Shown: positions 35,163-48,000 of the stretch, piece by piece
Numbering within the stretch: the first letter of the stretch is position 1
Layout of the letters: the number at the start of each line of letters is the position of its first letter
Source of the DNA: Agelaius tricolor
Lineage: Eukaryota > Chordata > Aves > Passeriformes > Icteridae
Direction: 5' to 3'
Length of the DNA stretch: 64,000 bases
Assembly (NCBI GenBank): GCA_023055355.1
Contig: JALJCS010000004.1
Coordinates: forward strand, 14,724,001-14,788,000
Made by a program: the position numbers and the translations under genes
Notes under the pieces: generated by a model
Database searches by the model: none
Told to the model about the DNA's origin: nothing
Seen by the model: the letters and a program-made list of their open reading frames with translations, nothing else

Positions 35163-38100
35163 GGCCTGGCTGTGCTAGCACATTGATCTTGTTCACTAAC
35201 AGAATGTCTTCTGTTTGACTAACGTGACCTTGTGTCTGTCTGCACATCTCAGTGGAGAAAGTCCTTTTTTTTGCCATTGTAAAACACTTCCAGCTGCAAA
35301 CAGAATGTCCTCATAAATAGATTTCTTTAAAGCATCTGCTTGACACAGCACAACTAATCAACTCTTATGAAAGAAGGTGCAGGAAAATCAAGATTAAGCA
35401 AAGATAAGGATGTAATTACTCTTTTTCAGGGTGTCTTCTTATCCTGCTTCCCATCTGCTGTCAAGAAAAGAACAAGTGAGGGATGACTGCAGGGAATAAG
35501 TGTTCTTGCCAGTGAATGCTAAAGCTGCAATGCTAGGCTGTGCCACAGCAGGAGCTTCCTATACATGTGGTAGTTTTGTATCACTCATCTTACTGGAAGA
35601 CAAGATACTTTGCTTATTTCCCCTTTCTAAAGAACTTGGCCGTGGTGGACACAAAGACTAAATAAAAATTGAAAGTTGGTGAGACCCACTCTACTTGGAG
35701 AAAGTTCCTTGTGCATAACCAAGGGCAGGAGAGACTAACTGTTCTTTGGGGAAGAGTGGTTCTCCACTTTGGAGTCCACCTTTGGAGACAGTGGTTGGAG
35801 CTATCATGAAGAACTCTCTCCAGTACAAATCCCAATTCCTTGTGTCCCAAAGTCCAGTTACCTGTGACTCACCATCTAGGTGTATGTACGACTTGTGTCC
35901 CTGGTAACAACTAGAGGCATTTCTTGGTTCTCTATGAGGGTGCAATGGGGAAAGCCAAACTCTTCCTAGGCATCCCCACTGAGCTCTTCATTCAGTCACC
36001 TCTTTCCTTAGCTGAAGGTGCAGAGGCAAGCTGTGCACTTATTTTAAATACCCTTTGCATGTATCACTCAATTCCACTGCTCTTTCTAGCAGAAACTGCC
36101 AAATAGCAACAAAGGCTTTTGTTTCCTTTACTTGAGACTTCACTAAGACAGCCTTCCTGCTCAGCACAAAGACCACTCCATCAGTGTCATCTCCACTCAG
36201 TTATCTAGAGCTTTGAGAAAGCAGCAGGCTATGTTTAAAGATGGGAAACAGGTTAGAGTAGCAATCAGTCAGGACTGAGCTTTGTAGCTTCCAGGAAAAC
36301 ATCTGGATAGTGACACTTCATCAACTGAAGAAAAGCTAATTAATCCAACTTTGACCTTATGGCAGGAACAGTGGGTAGGTGTCTAGCACTTATGTTACTA
36401 TCTAAAGAGGTCTTGGAGGGAAAATATATTTCAAATCAGAGTCACCTACCTCTTATGTGATTATTTGGAGTAAAGCAAGGCTCCTTTCCCCTTCGGGTCC
36501 TACTAAACATGGGAAACAAGTCTTTGCTATCACATGGCTGCTTGTATGATAACTCCTTTTCCACTTTGCACTCTAGAAGCAGCAGGCAGCAATTACTCTT
36601 TGTTTACTGTCAGTTTAATTTCTCTTGTCTACTGAAGACTTCTGTGGCAGACAAATGCTGAGACTACAGGAGGTGCAGAAAAAACAGCCCTAGCAGGTGA
36701 GGAACCTGTGAATTTTTCTGGTGTGTTTCCTAGTTTGGTCACAAACTCTCAAACTCTGTGTAGGAAACATCCAGCTAGACTGACAGACTGAGAAGGTGCA
36801 GATAAAACAGATCCATTTTTGTCTTGAGTCTTTCACCCAAATGAACTGGAATTACTTCTAAAACTTCTTGCTTCCCTTTTTTTGGAGTGGCTTTCCCTGA
36901 ATACTGGAATGATTGGTTTCCTGTGCTAATACTTACAGACAGTGAATTTCAAAGTCTTGTAAATATTTCCTGGAAAAAGAATACAAATAAATTTGCATAG
37001 ATATATTTGAGTTTAATTGCAGATTAATCAAAAGTGATTTTCAGGGGCTTGAAGGTAAGGCCTTCACTACAGTGTAAATGTGACACATCTGACCCAAATT
37101 TTCACACTGGAAATGCTAACATATATTGCCATTGTTGGGACAGAAGCTATGCTTGTGAACCAGGCTAATGAAAAAAAAATTGTCAACTATGGGCAATAGT
37201 AGAAACTAGGTGAAGGCAAAGCAGCCTAAGTGTTTTGTGTTTGTCTTGCACAGGACATTGTCAGCTTTAGTGTCAAAGTGTTACCTTGCAGTACTTGAAA
37301 CTCAGATGGGCTCACTTTCATTCAATTAGCAGCTAGAGTCATTTCTGCAAGTGTAAGGAATATAAACAAAAAATAAGAGGATGAACTCACTTAATGACTT
37401 ACTCCCTGTGAATTATTTATTTGGCTCAAAAAAAAAGCCACAGTTTTTGCTGCACAAGGAGAAATTTCAAAGGCATTCCACAAAAGCTGCTTACTAATTC
37501 CTTGATGAAGATGGAGCTTGCAGTGAGCGGGTAAAAAGCAGAGCCAGTATAGACTGCTTAAGACACTTCAGGTGAAATGCTGAGTTAAGCAAATTTTGCC
37601 ATCAGCTTCAGAGACATTGTTTCCCTTCCAGTTCAGCAGTGATCACAGCTGTCTAATAAACAACTGGTGTTCAGGTATTGTAGGCAAACTTGTCAATTTT
37701 TATTCATGTCTTTCCAAAGCCAAGGCTGATATCTTCACACAGCTGCCTGTGCATATGTACCCTCTGTGTGATACTAATGTGATCTGCAAAATGTACTTGT
37801 GTATTAGAGCCTGATCCTGCAGAGCACTGTGGTCTGATTCAGCAGAGCATTTAAATGTGTGCTACATTTGTGCATCCAAGTTGCCAACATGGAGCAGGTA
37901 TTTAGGTGTTTAATTGAACCACAATGAAGAGACCACTGCCCTGTAAAATGAGCTCTGATAGGCCATATATTTTACCTGGCAGAGCAACATATTTGTGACA
38001 ACTTTGAAACAACTGGAGCAAAACTTTGAAGTGCCTTAGGACAAGCAAACATAATGGAGTTTAGCTTGGCTTTTATTAAGCAGAAACCAGGAATCATTCC

Positions 38101-38627
38101 AACAGACACTTTAGAGGATGAGCCAGAAACACAAAGTATTGATAATATATATGGTAAGGTTGAAAAATAAAATTAAATTTAAGCATGCTATTCAGCCTTC
38201 TCTTTCCAAAAATTAATCTCACATCCTAGTCTTACAGATTATAGTTGATATAATCCAGTTAGTATCAAAAGAATTAAGGTAGACGTTGTTGCTATAAATA
38301 TTGTCATTATGATTCTAAACAATAAAGTGTTTCTTATAACTACAGATCACTGAGGGATGAAGAATGGCGCTGCTGAATCAGTTTAATAAGAACCCCAGTT
38401 TAACTGCTTACTTTGAATACAAAATACCAAAAAGCTAAACCAGCTTCTTGACAATTAACACATGAAAGTTCACTGCTTAGCAACAAAGGGATAGATAGAC
38501 TCCACCCTGGGCTCTGTTTCAATTGCATTGTTTACATAAGGAAAGCTTCAGTCAACTTACCAAACTACCTTAAATCATCATGCTTAATATTTTCTTTAAA
38601 TCCTTTAGTCCTACAGTGATTGACTAG
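35163..38627. other. Unannotated stretch, no gene recognised
   Basis: Open frames up to 84 codons, none recognised. The sequence is of ordinary AT-rich complexity. No CR1 block is seen up to the target site of the LTR at 38633. Confidence 0.5.
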
Positions 38628-39634
38628 AATATTGCCTTGGTTTGGCACGTCCTGGTTTTTGGTAGCCGGGCGGCCACAGAGGTGGTTTCTGTGAGCAGCT
38701 GCTGGAAGCTTCCACCATGTCCAGCAGGGCCAATGGCTGATGGCTCTGAAGATGGACATGCTGCCGGCCAGAACTGGGCCAATCATAGATGTTGGTAATG
38801 CCTCTGTGATAACATATTTAAGAAGAAAAAAATCAAAACAAAGGGACAGACAGAGTTTTTCCCTCACCAGAAAAGAGGATGAGGTGAGAACATGTGAGGC
38901 ACCAAGGTCAGTGAAGAAGAAGGGGCAGGAGCTGCTCCAGGCACTGGAGCCGAGATTCCCCTGCAGGCCGTGGGGAGCCCATGGTGAAGCAGCTGTGCCC
39001 CTGCAGCCCATGAGGATCCAGGGGGATGCACAGATCCACCCACAGCCCCTGGGGGAGGTGCCAGGGCTAGAGGGGGTGGGTGCCTGGAGGAGGCTGGGAC
39101 CCTGTGCAGAGATCGGGCCCTGAACCCAGGCTGGAGCAGCCTGTCCTTGAGAACTGCACCCCGTGGAAGAGTGACCCACGCCACAGCAGTTCTGGGAGGG
39201 ACTCAGGTTGCAGCAGTTTTGGGAGGACTGCTGCTGAGAGATTTGGAGCCATGCTGGAGAAGTTCACGGAGAACTGTCTCCCGTGGGAAGGGACCTCATG
39301 GTCTCACAGGGGAAGGATTCCTCTTGCAGGAGGAGCAGCCCCCATGCCCTCTCTCCCTGCTGTCAGGGGAGAGGAGGGAGGGGTTGGGGGAAGAAAAGGT
39401 GTTTTTAATAGCTTATTTTACTTCTCATTATCTTCCTCTGATTTTGCTAATAATAAATTCACTTTGTACCTCTAAGCTGAGCCTGTTTTGCCATTGGAGT
39501 ACTTTCTCTCAGTTCTTACCTCAACTAAGAGGTTAAAGTTTTTACTCTCCTCTGCCCAGCCGTGGCAGGGGAGGGTGAGCCAGTGGCTTTCGTGGGCGCC
39601 TGGCATTTGGCCAGTGTCAAACCACAACAAATAT
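38628..39634 (+). mobile_element. Solo LTR of about 1 kb with 5-bp target-site duplication (ERVL-like)
   Basis: The LTR proper spans 38633-39629 (997 bp), starting TGCCTTGGTTTGG and ending AACCACAACA. It is flanked by a perfect AATAT duplication (38628-38632 and 39630-39634). A 5-bp duplication is typical of class III (ERVL) elements. A TATA-like CATATTTAAG lies at about 38812 and an AATAAA polyadenylation signal at 39452-39457, both on the plus strand. The GC-rich middle gives long chance frames on both strands (127-204 codons), including one of 204 codons on the minus strand. No gag, pol or env sequence is present. Confidence 0.88.
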
Positions 39635-42600
39635 CTAGAGTGAAAATAGGATTGCGTTCTGCAAGTGTTTATTTCTTTCAGCTGTTAACCGCCTACAGCC
39701 TTTTCCAGAAGAAATAATGCCCTAGACTTAGCAGGAACCTCACCTTTCCCTTCTGATTCTCTTTTTGTTGTCTCTTAAACAAGGAATCAGATTGGACATC
39801 TCCCTGTCTTACTGTAAGTGCCACAAAGTTTAGTCTGCTTTAATAAATCAGGTCTTATGTTTATGGAAGCCCAGCTTTTCTTGTAATGAAAATGTCTTTA
39901 GAACAGTCTATAAGAGGTCAAAAGTAGAAGAGTAATAAAAATTAAATATTTTTATATTGAGTCAGAAAACTGTTTTTTTTTTTTTTTCCCTGAGAACTAG
40001 CTCAAAATCTTTGAACATCTGAAATAGAAAAATGGCATTTGCCCAAGGAAGTTTATTAATAGTGTCTATAATATGAAATGCAGCACGAGGTCTGTCAGTA
40101 TGGTAGGCTTACTGACCATTATTCCTGTGTCAGGGACAACATGAAACATGTCAGCAAGCAAGGTGGCAAAAGCCCTGACCTGTTCATGTAGGTAATCCTG
40201 AAAAGAGAGCTAAACTGGGCCCTCCTGATATCTTCCTGCTTCTCATGTGTGCTCAGGGCTTGGGCAGATGCTCAGATGTGGATGTAGTGATTTAAAGTTT
40301 TGCCATCACTATGCATTCCTCTTCTTTTCTGCGAGGATTAGTAAAAATTTATTTGTTCCAGAATCTTACTGTTTAAGACTAGTGAAGCTGAGCTGTTTGT
40401 TTAGGTTCGTGTGAAATTCCTCCCCGTACTACATCTTAGCTATACAACACAGTTGTCCCAAGTTTTGTCAAGTATTTTACAGTACTAAAACTCTGATGCA
40501 ATAGAAAATTACTCCATACTCTGCAGATTTGTGTTATTCACAGCTTACTGTTTGCAATGTTGAAAGAGCAGTTTATTACTCCCAAGTTCACAATAAATCT
40601 TCTTTGGTCCTATAACAATCACCAGTATCACACTATCAGAAGCACTTTTGACTAAAACTGTAATCACTTGTCTTCTCTATGAAGACATTTCTCATTTTTA
40701 GGACAGTCTTAAAACATGTGATGGGTTGTATCCTCCAAAGGCTTTTGTGGAAAACACAGAGAGATTTGCTTGCCAAAGGATGTCTTTCGTTAACTGATGT
40801 GTCTCTGAGCAGTACCTTCAACACCAAGCTATGACTTATAACCTGAACATAAGTGGCTCCAAACCAAACAAAAAATGTTAACAAAAATGCCTGCAGGGAT
40901 ATAGCAAATGTTTTAAGATTTAGTTATTGCTGTTCATGGTATTCTGCTGCATTGTAACCCAATTTCAAATTAGAGGAAATGCAAGGAATTAAACAAGATG
41001 GAATATTAGGTCATATTAATAGACAATATTAAGACAGTTACAGCCTGGAAATTACATAAACTAGCAATGTGTTAGTCATCCATAGGCATTTGCAGTGGAA
41101 AAAGTGCTACAGAAGATGCTGATGATATTCAAAAACAAGGGAAGTGAGAGTCTGACAGTGTGGGTGTATCTCTGTTAGAGTTATTGGAGGTCAAAGGACA
41201 TGCATGGCATGGTTGAGGCAGGCCCGACCTAGTAGCTCTGTTATTTAAAAATCATACTTCTGTTACTAAATGCTGTTAAGGCCTATAAGGTGCAATATGT
41301 TTCTTGGACCGCCAAGATTAAAGAATTCAGATTTAGAGAGCTGAAACAATATCAGAGAAAAAGCAACATTTTCAGGAGAATAAAACCTCAAAAGACTTCT
41401 CTATATTTATTATTGATTCTAAAGACTGTAACAATGGTGTTGACTATTAAACCAAAGCAAAGGGATGGAATTTGCAGGAAGTTTCTTTTTTGTATCTCTG
41501 TTTCCTTCATTATTCTTTCATTCAGTAGGATGCTTTTGACTCATTCCCTTGAGTAAAACTAAACATCAAAACAATTAAAACATGAGACTTCTTCCCAAAA
41601 ATATATACAGGCCTTTTTGTTCTTTTAAATGTGGGATTCCTATAGGCCAAGTTTTCTCATCTAAGTATCAGGAGTGTTCCTAGTTTTTTTCTTTATGCCA
41701 GATCGTTACATCTGTATTTTCACCTGCCATTTTGATTTAAAAGCCTCTGTAAAAAGTAATAAGACTCTTTTCTCTACACTAAGTTATATGGAACTATCAC
41801 CCATTTGAGAGACTGCCAAAGGTGCTCATCTTTGGATACCACAGCAAGTTTCACTAAAAAAAAAAGTCACTCAGCAAAAGGAACTGTCAGTATTAGCAGT
41901 TCAGTTTATTCTCAAATACAAGCCACACAATTCCCCAGGTGCTCCCCAGCACAACAGGTGAAGAGGAACTGGCTGAGGTGTATCAAACCAAGAGAGCTGC
42001 TCTGGGAAGGGGAGAGAAGAGAGTTCTTCTGAGAAGAACTAGCCAACAACCCTATAAATTGAGAAGCCATTTCAGTACCACAACAACACATTAACTCCTA
42101 GGCTCCCCGATTCTCACAATTACACATGGATATTTCTTCTTGCAATTCTGGCTATCCTGGCAGCATCATGATATGTTCTTCAGCATGTAGTTGGAAGTCA
42201 CCCTTGAAGCTGAGAACAAGTTCACAAGTAGTGCAGCCAGAGGCTAGTTCAGACATTTTTTCCTGACGAGGAGATTTATGTTACTATTTATGTTCCTTGT
42301 CATTATAGCCAAGAATTTCAGAAATAAAAATGAAAGCAATACTCTTTGTTTTCCTCGTCTAAGTAACTGACCTGTCCTGGAGAACCAGGGGAACCTGTAG
42401 TGCAGAGAAATGCAATGGCACGTGTCGAGTCCCCAGGTTAGCTGGCTCTCTGAGCTGGGCCATGCTGCTGCTCAGTGGGTCTTTTCCTAGACACTAACAT
42501 TCTATTTCAAGTATTTGACGGGCAGTTTTTGTCATAACTTATTTGCTCAAGTTCTCCAGATTGTTTAGCTGAGCTTCCTGATATGCAGATAGAAAAAAAG

Positions 42601-43143
42601 AAGTCTCTAGTTTTTCCTTATGACTTAAGCCAAAGTACCACTCTCCTTGACTATGTATAACTTCAAGAGGTCCATAAACCACCAAAGACCTTGGAAGTTC
42701 AAGAGAAAAGACCAAAGGAACTTCAAGGGCAGCTTGCACCTGGTGAAATTTTCTTGCAAAAGCTGTAGCTTCAAAGCATAGTAACAACTTCTCTTTTCTT
42801 AATTTTACTCTGGTACCCTCACCAATATCATCCCCCCAAGTCCTCCATAATTCATTGGGTTTCAGAAATAATGGCAAAAAAATATGACAGCAATAACAGA
42901 CCAATGGCAGGAGACAAATATCAATAATCTTTACAGCTGTACAGAAGGCAGAAGTGGACAATCTGTCTTTATAGAGACATTCATGAAGGGTCTACAGAGA
43001 TCCTTTATGTCCCTCAAGTGTCATGGCAAGACATCTGAACAAAAAGTAAAAACCCTGAAAAATTCAAAATGCTGAAACAAAATCAAGTGTTCTCAAGAAA
43101 CATATGCTTTGAGCTTTTCATAATGTCACTCTTTTTTCTTGAG
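39635..43143. other. AT-rich stretch with a long unexplained minus-strand frame
   Basis: A T15 tract lies at 39973-39987. The longest frame is 140 codons at 42539-42961 (minus), with no recognisable domain or splice context. No CR1 or LTR blocks are seen before 43144. Confidence 0.45.
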
Positions 43144-45000
43144 ATCATAGCTGGATGAATTGCAGAACATCTCAAGCTTAGAGGGGTCCATAAGAATCTT
43201 CAAAATCAAAGTCCTGCTTCTTGCAGAACTACCTAAAGCTAAAATATATGATTAAAATCATCATTCAGACACTCCTTGAATTCTGCCAGGCTTGGTGTTG
43301 CAACTACTTTTACCTTGGGAGCCTATTCCATCAATCAGTCACCCTTCCAATGAAAAAACTTTTCCAAATGTTCAATCTGAACCTGCCTGACACAGCTTCA
43401 TTCCTTGTTTCCTACCACTGGTCACCAGAAAGAAGAGAACAGAAATATTGCCTTCCATTGCTCCCCATGAAGTAGCTGCGATGGGGTTACTCCTCAGCCC
43501 TCTCTTCTTCAAGCTGAGGAAAGCAAATGATTTCAACTTTTCCTCATATATTTTGCCCTTGAAACCTTTCACCATCTTAGTCGCTCTCCTCTGGACACAT
43601 TCTAGTAGTTTGGTGCCCTTCTTATATTGTGGCACCCAGAACTGCCTCCAGCACTCGAGGTTAGGCTGCTCCAGTGCAGAGCAGAGCCGGGCAATCCCCT
43701 CCCTTGCTTTGATGCTGTGCCTGATGTACCTCTGGACATGGCTGGTCCTCCTGGCTGCCAGGGCACTTCTGACTCACAGAGATCATTCTGCAGAGCTGCT
43801 TTGCAACGTCTTATCCTCCATTCTGTACATACAACCAAGATTACTTAATACCAGGTAGAGAACACAACACTTGCTCTTATTAAATTTCATATGGTTGGTG
43901 ACTGCCCAGCCCTCTAGTCTATCCAGAGCTCTGTGTACAGCCTCTCTACCCCCAATGGACAACACAGCTGCTCTTAGTTTAGTATCATCAACAAATAAAT
44001 GTACATTTGATTTCTCTGTTCTGATATAAAAACATTAAAGAGCACTGCTCCTAAAATTGACTCCTGGGGAATAGCACTGGTGACTGATCACAAGCCTGAT
44101 TTAACTTCATGCAACTCTGAGCCAGTCCGATCAGTAAATTGCTCACTCAACATATTATGGACTTGTCTAGCTGTGTATTAAGCATTATGTCCAGAAGGAT
44201 ATTGTGGGAGTTAGCATCAAAAGCTTTGCTAAAATCCACAAGCCCCAGATCTACTGGCTTTCTGAGGTCAACCAGTTGCTTCCCTGGTGTAAACTCCTAC
44301 TGGCTATGACGTATGATTGTGTTGTTTCTTAAGGGTTTTCCAACTAATCCCAGAATAACCTTCTCCATAATTTTACCAGGGAATGAATTGAGACTGACAG
44401 GCTGGTAATTACAAGGGTCTTCCTTCTTTCCCTTCTTGAAACTGGGAGGTTTGCCAGTTTCCAGTCAACTGGGACCTCTCCAGACTCCCAAGTAACTTGA
44501 AAAATAATGGAGAGAGGTCCTACAATCACATTGGTCAGCTCTTTTGGCACCCTGGGATGAATCCCATCAGGTCCCATAGATTTATTCACAGCCAGCTGGA
44601 GTAGCATGTCTTGAACAAACTGAGGGTCAGTTGGAAGATTGTCATTCTCCCAGTCACAGTCTTCCAGCACAGGGCTCTGGGAACCCCAGAGCCCATAATC
44701 AGTATTGAAGACAGAGGCAAAGAAGGTATTAAAAATCTCTGCTGTTTGTATATCCCTATTTGTGAGGAGACTGACATCATCAAGCAACAGATCAGTGTTA
44801 TCTCTGATCTTTCTTTTGTTGTTAAAATGTTTAAAAAAGCCCTTTTGTTTGTCATTTACAGTGCTGTCCAGATTGAAGTCTAATACAGTTTTGTCCCTAT
44901 GAATTTTCTCCCGATAATGGTGAAGATCTGAACAGATCACATAGCCCCTAGGCCGTGTCCTAGAGATCTCAGATTGCATGCAAAATTCTTGTGGGAAAAC
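43144..45000 (-). mobile_element. CR1 LINE, ORF2 and 3' UTR, old copy
   Basis: Minus-strand CR1 of about 1.85 kb containing the region between endonuclease and RT, most of the RT, and the 3' UTR. Read on the minus strand, the coding part starts near 44979 and includes FFKHFNNKRKIRDNTDLLL, AEIFNTFFASVFN, then NKSMGPDGIHPR, LSIIFQVTWESGEVPVDWKL and an RT segment around KAFDANSHNILLD near 44215. The C-terminal LLECVQRRATKMVKGFKGK lies near 43590. A 211-codon open frame (44344-44979) is intact by chance. Downstream there are frameshifts. The 3' terminus at 43144-43200 is badly worn, with no clear tail. The 5' end is truncated at about 45000. Confidence 0.9.
44344..44979 (-). pseudogene. CR1 ORF2 fragment retaining a 211-codon frame
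   Basis: The longest intact frame on the minus strand here. It corresponds to the linker between the endonuclease and RT and the first RT blocks (NKSMGPDGIHPR followed by SGEVPVDWKLAN). There is no full protein: the endonuclease is absent and the RT continues in shifted frames. It is a decayed retrotransposon piece, not a host gene. Confidence 0.85.
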
Positions 45001-48000
45001 CTGAGAGTGTGAAAAAGTCCAATTTTAAAACTTCAACTGATATCTTCTTCTAATAGAAAGTTATTATATCATCTTTAGCCCACTGTCGAAACAGCAGTCT
45101 GAACCTCTCACAACTCTTGTTTCCAGTTGCTCCATTGTACCTCTTCTCTGAAATCTCTCCTATTGTCTGATTCTCTCTAATTCACACACACAAATAGACA
45201 TGTGCAAGATGAAACTCTGATATTTATGGATAAGAAGCCCCAAAACCAAAAGATTTTCAAAAGACTGTCCTTTTAGTTCCTGCACCTAAGAAGACTCTAG
45301 TCTTTGCAGGTATTCATAAACTGGGACTTCTTTCCACAAATGCTGTTTTCACATTACTCCAAATCCTGGTCTTCTGTCATAAGGTATACTCCTTGTTTGA
45401 AAAGCTGTGATTTGAATCTGACTATATAAAATGTGCATTGTTTAGTATCATCCACCTTAAAAGTATTTCAAGGCCATGCTGTACTAATAATTTCTTCTAG
45501 TCCTTAACAGTCTCCAACACTTTTATGGTTTCTTCCAGATGTCTATTTCAGAATATCAAACCAATAAACAGCTACTGTCTGAACCTACAAAGCCCAGAAC
45601 CCTATTTCATTATTATTTCTAAAATATTTGATTCTGATTACAGCATGTAGAGAATAAAGATTCCATGGGTACAAAACTAAAACTCATACAGTTCACCTTT
45701 AAACCAAGCCAGACTCTCATAATTTCTAGTGTGATCTCTCTGTGCAAATTGCCTGGATACACTTTGGTCATTTTTCTTTGAATTTGAAATGAACTGCAAG
45801 AGACTTTTAGAAGTTCTCAGAGTAATGTAGCCCTGTGTGCAAATGTGGCTTAAGATGACACTGACAATGCAAAGGCCCATGATTCAAATTTCATTATAAC
45901 AATGACTGACAGTATTGTGTAAATGCTCCCCCACCCCAAATTCATCCACCAACATGTTCTTACAGGTAATGGTGAATGAAATTCCAATGACAAATAAACA
46001 CACAAACACATGTTTATCACCAAAGAAACTTCAGAAAAAGTCTTTGCTTGGGTGGATGAAGACAGACTGTTGACTTTCTGGGAAAATGAAGACTTCAGCT
46101 TACTAAAACAAAAGGCCTAGCTGACCTATGCTTGAGGAAAGAAGTGCAATATATTACACTAAGGCAGACACTATTCTCAATGCAAAAAGAACAAGGCTAT
46201 TTTACTCTCCTTGAGAAAAATACCAGATTTGCAAGAGAACAACAGACTGTCACAAAATATATGAAAGGAAACTATATGCCAGGAAAATAGATTTAAAATC
46301 ACCTTGAAACTGCAACCTTAAAAAAAAGAAGCTAACACAAAATTTGCAATACTGGTCTTGAGTTACAGATAACCTCTAACCTCTGCTATATGCAAGGAGA
46401 AACTAAGGTTATCAAATATCTCCTGCATAGTAGAGATTCTAGTCATCAATACCTATTTTTCTTCTGCATAAATAAAAGCTTTACATCTATTTCTCCTTCT
46501 TCTACACCTGTATGTCAGTGTTTCAGTAAATGCATTGTATTTAATAATTTTTTTTATAATTTGCCTTTGTTTTGCCTGTGCTAAATATTACATGGAAGCT
46601 AAAGCATTTTCCATGCCATCATCTGCATAGTTCTCTCCATGGTTACATAAATTGTTAACATTATCTGCTAGCCAGCTTACTAAACATTTTGTAGTATTCT
46701 GTATAATAAATTGCCATTTTGCAATATCTATTAAATATAAAAAGTTGGTTTAAGCTTCAACATTTTGCTAGTGAAAAAAAAAAAAAGAAAACATGAAAAA
46801 AATGAAATATGCCTGTAAACATGGAAACATGATCTTTTCAGTTAAAGCCATGAAAAAAAATAAACTGTAAGGTAGTGGAGATGCACCATCATGTTAAAGC
46901 CATGGCTGCTACTTAAGCCATCACAGCAGATTAATTTGTTGAGAGAAACTGTAAAGAGAGTAAACTTTAAATAAGAGTGAAAAAAGGTGGTTACAACTGG
47001 ACCATGGTCAGGAGAGCCTTCTTAATGTATAAAGTAATGCTTAAAAGTTAGATACGTTAATATCAAAGAGATTTATTAAATCAATACCACAATGCAGCAG
47101 TCAATATTTATTCTGTATTATTAAAGCAAATATTGAATTTCTTGAGAGATGCAGAAATAGCAAATATCTCCAAACAGAGGACGTTTTAAAGAAAAATACA
47201 GGGTTTTTACCACTATCTTTTTTCTTTTATGTCTGCTACAAGTAACTATCTTATAATGTCAATTTAGGAAACACTGGCAACTCTGAGGTACAGAATAAAC
47301 TTCTTCTGCCAGTGGAAGTAAAAGATGACAACACCTGAGAGGCCTCCTGAGAACCAGAGTTAGAAAAGAATGTGCAGTTAAGATAGCATTAGACCACAAA
47401 TATAACTTTGCATTAGAATTTAAATCTCAAAGTCAGTAGATATAATCAGAAGCATTAATGATCAAAATCACTACAGGAAATCACTGTCAGGACAAAAGTA
47501 TCAATTCTGACTGAAATTCTTTCTGTAAAGAGATTATACATTGTTCCATATCTGGATAACATTTTCAGAAGCAAGTAGAAAATTAGCCTCCTAGAACAGA
47601 AATTATATATGAAAAGAGATGGGAATTGAAAATTAAAAGCACAATCAGTTATAGTTAAAAACTTGAAGAAGGTTTAAATTTGATTAGCATTTGTAAATGG
47701 ACCACTTCTATTTCCTTGGGTCCCTTCCTCTTCATCTTCTGATGATGTCTCTGAATACAAACCCAAGTGTTTCTCCTGACCTTCATACCTTGTCAATAAA
47801 GTAAGACATTTTCACAGACAGAGAAGAACATCCCGTCCTGCCAAAAGAAAATCCCAAGTAAATTAAAGGATTGAAAATGTGGCTCCAAGCCAGAGACAAA
47901 ACCCTTATTTACCACAATTGGACAAAAAACTCACTCCAGCTGAACAGAGATACTCAAGCACAGCACCTATCAAACCACTGCATGCTGTTTCTATGCATTG

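Noticed and set aside
38565..39179. 204-codon minus-strand frame and 127-131-codon plus-strand frames
   Set aside because: They lie in the GC-rich body of a solo LTR or across its edge. No viral or host domain is visible.
42539..42961. 140-codon minus-strand frame
   Set aside because: No recognisable domain, splice context or repeat match. A frame of this length is not rare in 64 kb over six frames.
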